From assembly GCA_009841615.1 (NCBI GenBank), contig VXLL01000023.1, positions 1 to 64,000 of the forward strand: a stretch of 64,000 nt of DNA, given 5' to 3'. The position numbers and the translations under genes were made by a program. The notes under the pieces are model-generated. The model saw only the letters and a list, made by a program, of their open reading frames with translations, ran no database searches and had not been told where the DNA came from. This document shows positions 37,304 through 46,025 of this stretch, piece by piece. Position 1 is the first letter of the stretch, and every line of letters starts with the position of its first letter. The stretch comes from Gammaproteobacteria bacterium (GTDB lineage: Bacteria > Pseudomonadota > Gammaproteobacteria > Pseudomonadales > Azotimanducaceae).

Positions 37304-39073
37304 TCACTCTATGGTCGCTTGCAAATAAGAACGTACGATTTCGATCTCGTCATCGGTCAATGTACCAATAAAATTGTTAGTTCTTAGCATTCGTTCAGCA
37401 ACGAGAGCTCTAATTTCTTCACTTGGTAACTGGGGCAAGATTTGGACGAAAAGGAACGAATTTGTGTAACTTCTAATCCCGGATAAATTCACGAAGTACT
37501 CGGATTGCTCTTCCTCGGGTAGCTTTATCGCTAGTTCTATAGCTTCTGATATTCGCCCGTTCTCTATCAATAGTGCACCTGCCGATACGTACAAATTCAT
37601 TACAGAAGTGCCTGGTCGAACTTTAGGAAGTAACTCAAGCCCCTTCTCGAGCCACCCTTGCGTGAACATCGTTTGAACAACAGATTGTTCCATACCGGTA
37701 CTTTCCGGTTGTTGGAGTGCAAACTCCATCGCTCTAGTAAGATCCACAACCGCGAGTTCTCTTAGTATTGTTGAAAACACAAAGCTTCCTTCGTCCAGGT
37801 ACTCGCCGGCCCATTGCAGAGCTGCGACTGGATCTTTGTCGCTCAACATCATGAAATATGACTCAATCGTACTCGTCGTGTTAACTCCTACGCCTTGAAG
37901 TTGTCTCAATTGTTCGAGCAGTTCGAGCGGTTCGATCTGAGGCGCTAAAGCTCGGACCGCCGTCGTCAGCATGCTAGACCGGTGGTCGACGGGCACCAAA
38001 TCTATTTTTTCGGGTAATTGTTGCCAAACTGCACTAGCCCAGAGCGCGTAGAGTGAGTTTAACTCCCATCTCTCCGTGGCCATGTAGTCTGATTCATTCA
38101 GGGCACTAAGCGCACCATTTGGATCCAGTTTGACCCAAGCTTTAAACACTTCATCGTTCAGAAGCTTTTGAGCATCCAACGACAACGTCGACAATTGTTC
38201 CCACGCAAGTTGCGGGTCAGTTGAAGCTAATGTCGAAACAACCACACGCCACTGATATTGTTCTATAGAGAACATTTCATAAACCAGGTTCAACATTGAG
38301 CCTATGTTGTTGATATCCTCTGTTTCAATCCATCGTTCGGTTATCCGAGCAGCCATTTGACTCTTTCGAAAGTCTGGGATATCTGACTGTAATATCAATT
38401 CAAAAGCTGCCTTAGGCTCGTCAATCACTTCGTCAATCTGAGTTTCGAGAGCTAACTCTTTGAGAACTCTTGCCGCTCCAAAGGATGCTGCCAAGTCAGC
38501 CCGCTCGGAGTCCGATAAATCTTGGCGTATCTGGAAGATGGTTCGAAACGCTTTAGATTTCCAAGGTTCGTCAAGTTCAGAACCAATTTGTATCGAACGC
38601 TGCAGGTCTGCGCTAGCCCACTCCCTGAAAACGGTTGTCAAGAATTCTTCCCACTTTTTTCTTTCTGCTCTCCATACGATTTCTAGGGATAGCTCGGGAT
38701 CAAAACGAGCGAGTGCAGCGAAGAGCAGGTTCTGTATTGGTGTTAATTGTTTGGTATTGCCAATCGTGAAAGAATGTCTGAGCAATTCGGCGATCTGTTC
38801 CCCGCTCTTGTGTTCAAGCAACTCATAGAGTGCTAAGCGTCGCGCGGATGCAGTGTCTAGCTCGAGGACCGAAGCTAGATTGGTGGGTACGGGTGTAATT
38901 TTTTCGTTGTTGACGTCATCACTCTGAGATGGCGGGCTTACTACCGCCTTTGGTGTTGTGTCCGTTGTTGCGCGGTCCGGCGAGAAAAACGCAACTGAAA
39001 CGAGTAGACCTAAACCGATGCCTACTGCTAAACCACCGAGAGTTAGAAATAAACGTCTTTGCTTCACTCTCAT
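37304..39073 (-). CDS. Array protein, subfamily B (copy B1, first gene, divergent)
   Basis: 589 residues; the promoter-proximal gene of the array. AGAGGA stands four bases before the ATG, a strong ribosome binding site. The N-terminal tail is MRVKQRR, followed by a membrane helix (LFLTLGGLAVGIGLGLLVSV). Landmarks: LEHKSGEQIAELL, WRAERKKWEEFL and DEPWKSKAFRTIFQ. The signature reads LSDKDPVAALQWA, with leucine for the first Trp, and the terminal helix is IEIVRSYLQA. By eye it is the most divergent B member, matching the divergence of its partner A1. Confidence 0.85.
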   Translation of the reverse strand: MRVKQRRLFLTLGGLAVGIGLGLLVSVAFFSPDRATTDTTPKAVVSPPSQSDDVNNEKITPVPTNLASVLELDTASARRLALYELLEHKSGEQIAELLRHSFTIGNTKQLTPIQNLLFAALARFDPELSLEIVWRAERKKWEEFLTTVFREWASADLQRSIQIGSELDEPWKSKAFRTIFQIRQDLSDSERADLAASFGAARVLKELALETQIDEVIDEPKAAFELILQSDIPDFRKSQMAARITERWIETEDINNIGSMLNLVYEMFSIEQYQWRVVVSTLASTDPQLAWEQLSTLSLDAQKLLNDEVFKAWVKLDPNGALSALNESDYMATERWELNSLYALWASAVWQQLPEKIDLVPVDHRSSMLTTAVRALAPQIEPLELLEQLRQLQGVGVNTTSTIESYFMMLSDKDPVAALQWAGEYLDEGSFVFSTILRELAVVDLTRAMEFALQQPESTGMEQSVVQTMFTQGWLEKGLELLPKVRPGTSVMNLYVSAGALLIENGRISEAIELAIKLPEEEQSEYFVNLSGIRSYTNSFLFVQILPQLPSEEIRALVAERMLRTNNFIGTLTDDEIEIVRSYLQATIE

Positions 39074-39340
39074 GGCTTCCTCTTATCTATTTAGTACGGT
39101 CAATCACATTTAGCAATTCGACTTCGAATCAGTTCCGAGGGAACACTTCTCTGTACTAAACTATCTACCTAGAAGTTTACATATGTTCATTTATGTAGCA
39201 CTAGACCAATCAGGACAATCCAAACTGCGTGAATTGTGCCCGGCGAACTGGCGACGTCGGATACGTCCCTCATAGATTTCTGTTCCGCAAGGGAACTTGC
39301 CTATCTAGTATATATTAGGTCAGGTACCCTATACGACCAA

Positions 39341-40036
39341 TCAAATCTCTTCAACCTTCGGTGGCGGTGGCTCAAACCATTTACGAAGTGTTTCTACATG
39401 TTCGGATAGGTAAAAGGCATGAGACTTCTTCGTCGATGATGACTTGCGTTTCTCGACTTTTGTCAGGTCGAAAGTGATACACATAAAGACCGGTTGCATT
39501 TGTACTCGTTTTTCTTTATAGTGAAAAGAACCGCCTCTGTCGAAGTTAATCAAATCTTTCTTTGCAACTACGGAAACACTCTTGACCGCTTTACCAAGGT
39601 CTTCGTCGGGGTACTTCTTGAGAAAGTTAAACGGATTACGCAATGACGTTTTATAAAACTGAGCATGCCCCGCATAAGAGTTGCTCTGCGCTCTAAGTCT
39701 CGATGGTGTTGGCGTAGTGTCGATAACTTTCTTAACCTTACCGTCGGTGATCGAGCCTTTCATCGTTAACAGCATAACTATGTCTTGGGGGCCATTAATG
39801 GTCGTGCGAGTCGCTTGGAACGAATCAATTTCGACCTTGAACGTTAGGTCTTCGTGCTTGAAAAAACCTTTGCAATCAGATCTCGAAAATCCTTTTTTTG
39901 ATAAATGCTCTGGCTCTTTTTGTTCCTCTGGCGCTTCTTTTCCACCTTGACCGGCCGAATTTGCGGGATCTTCTTGACCTTCTTGCGCAAAAACAGCTGT
40001 GGATACTAAAACTGCTAGTGCCATGAGTAGTTTCAT
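39341..40036 (-). CDS. Secreted basic protein of unknown function
   Basis: 231 residues with a clear signal peptide (MKLLMALAVLVSTAVFAQ, cleavage after AFA likely). A low-complexity Glu/Gly/Lys segment follows, then a domain with alternating beta-type hydrophobics and many lysines (FKVEIDSFQATRTTING, then VMLLTMKGSI). The tail ends in a proline run (EPPPPKVEEI). The protein has two cysteines past the signal. I do not recognise the family. It lies about 270 bases upstream of the array on the same strand; whether they are co-transcribed is not clear. Confidence 0.75.
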   Translation of the reverse strand: MKLLMALAVLVSTAVFAQEGQEDPANSAGQGGKEAPEEQKEPEHLSKKGFSRSDCKGFFKHEDLTFKVEIDSFQATRTTINGPQDIVMLLTMKGSITDGKVKKVIDTTPTPSRLRAQSNSYAGHAQFYKTSLRNPFNFLKKYPDEDLGKAVKSVSVVAKKDLINFDRGGSFHYKEKRVQMQPVFMCITFDLTKVEKRKSSSTKKSHAFYLSEHVETLRKWFEPPPPKVEEI

Positions 40037-40354
40037 TTCAATTCTCCTGGTTCTGTTAATTACAGTGTAATAAACCTACAACGTCCGTGTTCCAAAGGAA
40101 TACCGAACAGTGTGTAACTCGTCCCTTCTTGTTATACATGAAAGTGTACATTCTTTTGACGAATTCCTAATGTAAACGATTTTATCAAGAAAAGAGCTTC
40201 TTTCCAAACCTTTCGACAGAATAGTATTGATTTTGTGAAAAAACATAAATGTTGAAGTCTTACTTGCCTTCGTTTTAGGAAAGAAAACACCAAACTATAA
40301 TTTCGCATCCAATTACGACTGTTCGATTGACGGAAGTAACGGATATTAACGTGT
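40037..40354. other. Intergenic region upstream of tRNA-Val
   Basis: About 318 AT-rich bases between the divergent secreted-protein gene (minus) and tRNA-Val (plus). Promoters for both should lie here, but I cannot single out convincing -35/-10 pairs. No open frame merits a call. Confidence 0.4.
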
Positions 40355-40431
40355 AGGCGCGTAGCTCAGTTGGCTAGAGCATCACCTTGACATGGTGGGG
40401 GTCGTTGGTTCAAGTCCAATCGCGCCTACCA
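40355..40431 (+). tRNA. tRNA-Val (anticodon GAC)
   Basis: A 77-base cloverleaf with acceptor stem AGGCGCG/CGCGCCT, A73 and an encoded CCA. The D arm starts TAGCTCAG. The anticodon arm TCACC-TTGACAT-GGTGG places GAC at 34-36, decoding valine GUC/GUU. The T arm carries GGTTCAAGTCC. The first pair is A1-U72 where E. coli has G-C. It converges with uvrB. Confidence 0.96.
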
Positions 40432-40444
40432 CGCTGTGTCTGAA

Positions 40445-42463
40445 TCAGGATTTGAAGAAAGTTACTTTTTTAACCTCATCAATCTGATCACGAATCATCG
40501 CTGCTTCCTCAAATTCCAGTTCCTCTGCGTGCTGGAGCATGCGTTTCTCTAGTTCTCGAAGTAACTTCTTTAATGCAGGTGGATCTCGCGGAATGTCTTC
40601 AATAACGAAGTCGTTCTTCACCTCTCGGCGGGAGCCGCGTTTGCGACGGCGTTGTGCGGTACGGGCGCCTTCCATGATGTCCGCGACTGACTTTGTCACC
40701 GACTGCGGAGTAATACCGTGAACATCGTTGTGAGCCAGCTGCTTGTTTCGGCGACGGGACGTTTCGTCCATTGCACGCTGCATTGATCCTGTGACATGAT
40801 CTGCGTACAAAATCGCGCGACCAGCGACATTCCGAGCGGCACGTCCAATCGTTTGTATTAACGAAGTCTCAGCGCGTAAGAACCCTTCTTTATCAGCGTC
40901 GAGGATCGCTACCAGAGCGACTTCAGGCATGTCCAGTCCTTCACGAAGTAAATTGATACCTACTAATACATCAAACTGACCGAGTCTTAAATCTCTGATG
41001 ATTTCCACCCGTTCAACCGTATCGATGTCAGAATGTAGGTACCGAACCGAAATCCCGTTGCTGTCTAAATATTCAGACAAGTCTTCGGCCATACGTTTTG
41101 TCAGCGTCGTAACCAACACCCGATGTCCTGCTTTAACCGTTTCATGGATCTCATGCATCAGGTCGTCAACTTGGGTCACAGCCGGCTTGACGATCACTTC
41201 TGGATCTACTAGCCCCGTAGGTCTGACCACTTGATCAACCGTTTGCGCGCTGTGTTTCTCTTCGTAGGATCCTGGTGTCGCCGATACAAAAATCATTTGT
41301 GGAGCGAGAATCTCCCATTCGTCAAAACGAAGTGGGCGATTGTCCAACGCAGACGGTAATCGGAAACCATAGTTCACAAGCGTCTCCTTTCTGGATCGAT
41401 CGCCACGATACATCGCTCCTAATTGCGGTATAGTGACGTGTGATTCGTCGACAAAGAGTATTGCATCTTTAGGAAGGTATTCAAAAAGCGTGGGTGGTGG
41501 TTCCCCCTCGCCTCGTCCAGATAAATATCGGGAATAGTTTTCGATACCAGTACAGAATCCCAATTCATTCATCATTTCGAGATCGTAGGCGGTACGTTGC
41601 TCAAGACGTTGTGCCTCAACGAGCTTATTGTTGGATTTAAACTCGTCTAGCCTAGTTCGCAGTTCACCGCGAATCTCGTCGAGTACGCTACGCATTCGCT
41701 CAATCGGAGTAACGTAGTGTGATTTTGGAAATATGGTGTATCGAGGGACTCGTTCCCGATTCGTGCCTGTGAGTGGATCGAAAATGGTCAAGTTCTCAAT
41801 GACATCATCGAACAATTCAATCCTGATCGCATCTCGTTCAGATTCTGCCGGAAATACATCGATGACATCGCCACGAACACGATACGTTCCACGCTGAAAG
41901 AACGTGTCGTTACGAACGTATTGCAACACTGCAAGTCGTTTGAGAATGAAGCGCTGGTCTACTCGATCTCCTCGGTCTAGGTGTAATACCATTTCGAGAT
42001 AGGATCCAGGATCTCCGAGTCCATAGATCGCAGATACAGACGCCACAATGATCGTATCTCGACGCTGCATGAGCGCTTTCGTCGCGGACAAGCGCATCTG
42101 CTCGATGTGATCGTTGATGGAGGAATCTTTCTCAATATAGGTATCAGACGACGGTACATATGCTTCGGGTTGATAGTAGTCATAGTAGGAGACGAAATAC
42201 TCGACTGCATTCTTGGGAAAGAACTCTCGAAACTCCCCGTAGAGTTGAGCTGCTAGTGTTTTGTTGTGCGCTAAAACGAGAGTTGGTCGTTGCAGGTTTT
42301 GAACGACATTCGCCATAGTAAATGTCTTGCCCGAACCGGTGACACCCAATAGAGTTTGGTGCATGTACCCGTGTTCGATTCCCTCTGTCAACCGAGCAAT
42401 AGCATCCGGTTGATCGCCGCGAGGAGTGTAATTTGCAGTTAACTCAAAAGCCTGTTGAACCAC
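40445..42463 (-). CDS. uvrB: Excinuclease ABC subunit B
   Basis: 672 residues, normal UvrB length. The Walker A motif is [14 protein letters not shown] (about residues 39-52). The beta-hairpin region [12 protein letters not shown], helicase motif II FVDESH, and [16 protein letters not shown] with TIGRAARN are all present. The C-terminal UVR domain that binds UvrC is at about 632-668 ([21 protein letters not shown]). UvrB is the damage-verifying helicase of nucleotide excision repair. It stands alone here, between tRNA-Val and a formylglycine-enzyme-like gene. Confidence 0.98.
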   Translation of the reverse strand: MVQQAFELTANYTPRGDQPDAIARLTEGIEHGYMHQTLLGVTGSGKTFTMANVVQNLQRPTLVLAHNKTLAAQLYGEFREFFPKNAVEYFVSYYDYYQPEAYVPSSDTYIEKDSSINDHIEQMRLSATKALMQRRDTIIVASVSAIYGLGDPGSYLEMVLHLDRGDRVDQRFILKRLAVLQYVRNDTFFQRGTYRVRGDVIDVFPAESERDAIRIELFDDVIENLTIFDPLTGTNRERVPRYTIFPKSHYVTPIERMRSVLDEIRGELRTRLDEFKSNNKLVEAQRLEQRTAYDLEMMNELGFCTGIENYSRYLSGRGEGEPPPTLFEYLPKDAILFVDESHVTIPQLGAMYRGDRSRKETLVNYGFRLPSALDNRPLRFDEWEILAPQMIFVSATPGSYEEKHSAQTVDQVVRPTGLVDPEVIVKPAVTQVDDLMHEIHETVKAGHRVLVTTLTKRMAEDLSEYLDSNGISVRYLHSDIDTVERVEIIRDLRLGQFDVLVGINLLREGLDMPEVALVAILDADKEGFLRAETSLIQTIGRAARNVAGRAILYADHVTGSMQRAMDETSRRRNKQLAHNDVHGITPQSVTKSVADIMEGARTAQRRRKRGSRREVKNDFVIEDIPRDPPALKKLLRELEKRMLQHAEELEFEEAAMIRDQIDEVKKVTFFKS

Positions 42464-42531
42464 GATGCTTAAGTGGATGCGGTGAGGCTAAGAGCGTGGA
42501 GTGTCTTGTCCCAAAAACTGAAGGAATCGCA

Positions 42532-43605
42532 TTAAATGGGATCGTGTGCGGAACTGGGATCAATTTCTCGCACGACACGAAATCCCACGAGGCTGACGCG
42601 ATTTTCTGCACTATAGAAATGTCGCGTCGCGGATCGAACAAAGAATGGTGACGCTATCCAACTTCCACCACGGACAACACGTCGAGCACAATCACCCGTC
42701 GTCCAAGCCGTCCCATCAGTCGGGGCTGTACCAAAGTTGCGGTTCCAACAATCTAGAGTCCATTCCCAAACATTACCGTGTATGTCATAAAGCTTCCACG
42801 GATTGGGTGCATACTTCCCTACTTCTGTAGTTTTTTCGATCGGCCTACCTGTGTTGCATCCATCACAGTTTGCTTTGCCGTATAGAAGTTCGTCGCCCCA
42901 ACTGTACTTTGTATTAGTACCTGCGCGCCCCGCATACTCCCACTCAGCTTCAGAAGGTAATCGATAGATCGCACCGGTCTCATCAGACAACCACTTTGTG
43001 TATGCCACCGCATCGTACCACGAAACATGGATCGCAGGTCGCGAGCCTCGGCCCCATTGACTGTCGTCAGGTACCGATCTTAAAGACGCTTTGGCGAAGA
43101 CTTGGTATTGGTCGAAGGTAACCTCAAATTGGGAAACAGCAAATCTACCGACTTGGACTTCACGCGATGGAATTTCGTCTTCAGAACAGTCGATTTCTGT
43201 AAGACAACCCATCTCAAATTTCCCCGACGGTATCAACACCATTCTTGGACTCGTACCACCGATTTGTAAAGATTCGCGAAAGATACTCAGCGCCGTCAAT
43301 TGTTCGATCGACGCTTTGTCTTCAAGCAGGATCGCTTCATCCAAATCTGGATCTGATTTGGCTTCAACGTCAACTTGTTCTTGGCTCAGTGTCGCTGCCG
43401 CGCTCCAACATACTAGAATCGATAAGGAAGAAGTTTGAAAGAATCTTCTCAAAGCGTGCCGGTATTCAGTTCGCGACAGTCGTTCCACTGAGTACTTTGG
43501 ATTACTCAAGATCTTGGAATATCCAACCTGGGAGGGTTGTATGTCTGTTGTGACTGAACGATTTCGACAAAGTTCCTTCGTTTTTTCAATAGTTTCCCTT
43601 TGCAA
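42532..43605 (-). CDS. Formylglycine-generating-enzyme-like (SUMF1 fold) exported protein without the catalytic cysteines
   Basis: 357 residues from TTG 43605; internal GTG or TTG starts are possible, and an internal segment (LRRFFQTSSLSILVCWSAAATL) looks like a signal peptide. From about residue 118 the FGE-sulfatase fold is clear: MVLIPSGKFEMGC, IHVSWYDAVAYTKWLS, RLPSEAEWEYAGRAG, GNVWEWTLDCW, VVRGGSW and VGFRVVRE. True formylglycine enzymes carry two cysteines between GGSW and the RxAxR segment; here that stretch is IASPFFVRSATR, without cysteine. Sulfatase activation is therefore unlikely, and a binding or structural role fits better. It lies between the two paralogue arrays. Confidence 0.85.
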   Translation of the reverse strand: MQRETIEKTKELCRNRSVTTDIQPSQVGYSKILSNPKYSVERLSRTEYRHALRRFFQTSSLSILVCWSAAATLSQEQVDVEAKSDPDLDEAILLEDKASIEQLTALSIFRESLQIGGTSPRMVLIPSGKFEMGCLTEIDCSEDEIPSREVQVGRFAVSQFEVTFDQYQVFAKASLRSVPDDSQWGRGSRPAIHVSWYDAVAYTKWLSDETGAIYRLPSEAEWEYAGRAGTNTKYSWGDELLYGKANCDGCNTGRPIEKTTEVGKYAPNPWKLYDIHGNVWEWTLDCWNRNFGTAPTDGTAWTTGDCARRVVRGGSWIASPFFVRSATRHFYSAENRVSLVGFRVVREIDPSSAHDPI

Positions 43606-44102
43606 TGAAATTTCTCTTAGACTGAAGTCCTTGAATCTGCCTACTCAGTAACAAGTGTTACGAAGAAATCGAGACATTCTGGGCGGTTTCAGGTGTTCTG
43701 TCAAGAAAAAAATTTTACGTCGCCGCTTCACAGAGAGCTGAAAATCGATTGTTCGAGGGCATTCGCAAATGCATGCCGGAATGATCTAAATGTATCGTGT
43801 TTGTAGTGCACGCGCCGGAGATGATACTCCAAAAAATTGAGTCGATGGTAACTATTAGGACTGAAAATTCATCTATCTTTTTTGTAAGAGCAAAAAAGGT
43901 CTCATTGGTCCTTTAAGAGGACATGAAGGAACTGTCTATCAGATCGTGTGGATCTCCCTATTGACCACAATAATTACAGAGTCTTACCTCGTAGACGGTT
44001 TTCGGTTCAGTGTACCGAATCCGGTTGCGCGGAATCGATGAGTCTACCAATCGTTACCTCTCAATCATGTGAGACTCCTCGTACATTCATGAAGCGACGT
44101 TG
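43606..44102. other. Divergent intergenic region with two hairpins
   Basis: About 500 bases between divergent genes. Two adjacent perfect inverted repeats stand out: CTTTTTTG/CAAAAAAG (43877-43898, 6-base loop) and GTCCT/AGGAC (43908-43922, 5-base loop). They could form a transcript structure or regulatory sites for the C-D array that begins downstream. No open frame is convincing. Confidence 0.45.
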
Positions 44103-46019
44103 ATGATGAGAGAACGCAAGTACTACCATTCTGCCAATGTAAGGGTTATTGCATTGGTCAGCTTTGCTACCTGCGCCCTCATTTTCTCGTACGGTAACAC
44201 CAATGGAGAAGACTTCGTTGTCGATGGTGACTTAGCAAATACGAAAGCGTCGAAAGAGCAAGGTCTAGAGCAAAACGATCAACCAAGCTCAAATCATGAA
44301 TCTTTCGTAGAAGTGTTGAATGAATTAGTCAAGATCGACAGCAACTTTCAGCGTTCCGCGTCCCTATACGCATTCCTCGCTGACGTAAACGAAAGCGATC
44401 TCATCGACTTGTTGCATCAAACTGAAAGCATTGAGAGTACAAATGCGCGTTTAAACATTCAGAAATTGGTCGTTCAAAAGCTCGCGTCAGTTGACCCAGA
44501 TCAAGCATTAGATTGGATCACTAGCGTCCCAAAACTCCGACGAGATCCATTGTTAAAAGGACTGTTTCATGATTGGTCCATAACAAATCTCATGCAAGCC
44601 GCGGAAGGTGCAAAGTCCCTGCGTGGTACCGACCGAAGCACTGCTCTCGAAGTGATTCTTTCTACTCGGAAGGATGTATCAGTACGAATTCTTCGCGATA
44701 TTGCTAAAGAATTGGGACTCGAAGAGTTTGCACGGCGACACATGAACAAGATTGAAGCTCTTCAACTTCTCGAAGAACCAAGTTCTGCATGGGACTTGCT
44801 AGTGAACGACGACTTTGATGACACAAAACAGCTTGCCGAGTTGAGACTCGTCGCTTCAGCTTGGAAAAAAATGGAAGGATTCGATGTGCTTTTACAGGTC
44901 TCTTCTTTATTTCCAGATGAAAATGATCGAAAAGCACTGAGTACAGTCATTGAGGACATCGTAGGAACCGAGCTAGGGGATGCGTTTGACTTTGTGCGAA
45001 ACCTTTCACCGAAAGAACGAGGTGAACTTCCATCTGCACTTGCTATGGTTGCCGCGCGGGTCAATCCCGAAGTCGCACTTGAGGAAATCGCAGCATGGTC
45101 ACATGATCCCATTCACGTCCACTTACAGAGAATCGTCTCCACCACGTGGGCAAAGACTGATCCCCGAGGGATGCTAGATAAGCTTGAACTCGTACCACAA
45201 ATTGCCCGAAGAAACGCACTGAAAATAGCCTTTACGCACCTCGCCTATGTCTCGCCCACCGAGGCAATAAGGAATCTCAAGCGAGCTAACGAGTTTCTCA
45301 GCGCGAAAGGTTGGCTACCTGCAATCATCGTGAATCAGTGGTCCCAAACGGATCCCAAAGCGGCTTTCGAATGGTCGATTTCGTATGCCGATTCGAATAG
45401 CGAACTACGAGAATACCTGCTAAGGAATGTCTTGGCAAATCTAGTAGAAAGTGACATTGACAAAGCAATAGAAATCTCTGGTGAAATTGACAGTATCTAT
45501 ATTTCCTTTCTGGACGAAGCATCATACGATGTGGTTAAGAAGCTTATCCAAATGGGAAAAATTGAAGAAGCCTTTGCCCGTCTTCCGTTGTTGAACAAGA
45601 ACGCAAGACACTTCGCGATGAAAGATCTCGGTTGGGTGCTAGTGCGTGCAGGAGAACCATTCGCAGCAATTGAATTGGGTGCTAACGTCCCAACACCGGA
45701 CCCAGACGTAATGGTAACTGGTCCAGCAAGCTACTTCAACAGCGTACTTGATGAGTGGGTGAGTCGCGATCCACAGCAACTATTCGAGTCTCTACGATCT
45801 TTCACTTCGCCATGGCTCCGATCCTTGGCGGCTCGATCTATTCTCGATCACCAAAACTCCAGACCTACTCTGTCTCAAGAATCCATCGAGTACGTGGAAG
45901 CGTTGCTGAACAAGAAACCAGAGACGAAGAATTTACATCGCCTAGAGCTTCAGCTACAAGACGAACAAGGCCTGATTGACCTAGATCAAATAGACTTGCC
46001 TTCGGAGGGGACTGAATAG
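44103..46019 (+). CDS. Array protein, subfamily C (copy C1)
   Basis: 638 residues from ATG 44103 (TTG 44100 and ATG 44106 are alternatives). The hydrophobic N-terminal segment (VIALVSFATCALIFSY, about residues 13-30) is a signal peptide or anchor. A polar linker leads to helical repeats starting near VLNELVKIDSNFQRSASLY. Related to subfamily A: it shares a GTDRxxALxxILSTR block. The signature is WSQTDPKAAFEWS and the late helix IEYVEALLNK, followed by an acidic tail with GLIDLD that the A/B proteins lack. Six bases separate it from D1. It ends in TAG. Confidence 0.85.
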   Translation: MMRERKYYHSANVRVIALVSFATCALIFSYGNTNGEDFVVDGDLANTKASKEQGLEQNDQPSSNHESFVEVLNELVKIDSNFQRSASLYAFLADVNESDLIDLLHQTESIESTNARLNIQKLVVQKLASVDPDQALDWITSVPKLRRDPLLKGLFHDWSITNLMQAAEGAKSLRGTDRSTALEVILSTRKDVSVRILRDIAKELGLEEFARRHMNKIEALQLLEEPSSAWDLLVNDDFDDTKQLAELRLVASAWKKMEGFDVLLQVSSLFPDENDRKALSTVIEDIVGTELGDAFDFVRNLSPKERGELPSALAMVAARVNPEVALEEIAAWSHDPIHVHLQRIVSTTWAKTDPRGMLDKLELVPQIARRNALKIAFTHLAYVSPTEAIRNLKRANEFLSAKGWLPAIIVNQWSQTDPKAAFEWSISYADSNSELREYLLRNVLANLVESDIDKAIEISGEIDSIYISFLDEASYDVVKKLIQMGKIEEAFARLPLLNKNARHFAMKDLGWVLVRAGEPFAAIELGANVPTPDPDVMVTGPASYFNSVLDEWVSRDPQQLFESLRSFTSPWLRSLAARSILDHQNSRPTLSQESIEYVEALLNKKPETKNLHRLELQLQDEQGLIDLDQIDLPSEGTE

Positions 46020-46025
46020 CACTTT

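Larger units (their letters stand above)
20550..39073 (-). repeat. Tandem array of ten alternating paralogous genes (five B-A dyads)
   Basis: Ten consecutive minus-strand genes of about 590-600 codons encode related proteins. From the promoter side the order is B-A-B-A-B-A-B-A-B-A. Gaps between genes are all 60-79 bases, once two overlong starts (22379 and 27960) are trimmed. No other gene interrupts the run, so one 18.5-kb operon is likely. Type A proteins end in L/I-E/D-T/S-L-K/R-S/A-Y/F-V; most type B proteins end in E-F/Y/I-V-x-S. The regular alternation implies that two-gene units were duplicated, and that the A and B products are needed together (inference). Confidence 0.9.

Noticed and set aside
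20550..39073. Tandem TPR or Sel1 repeat proteins
   Set aside because: The repeat pattern (W, D-P, A-L, then Pro-Arg) lacks the Gly/Tyr/Ala spacing of TPR and Sel1. Related alpha-solenoid folds remain possible.
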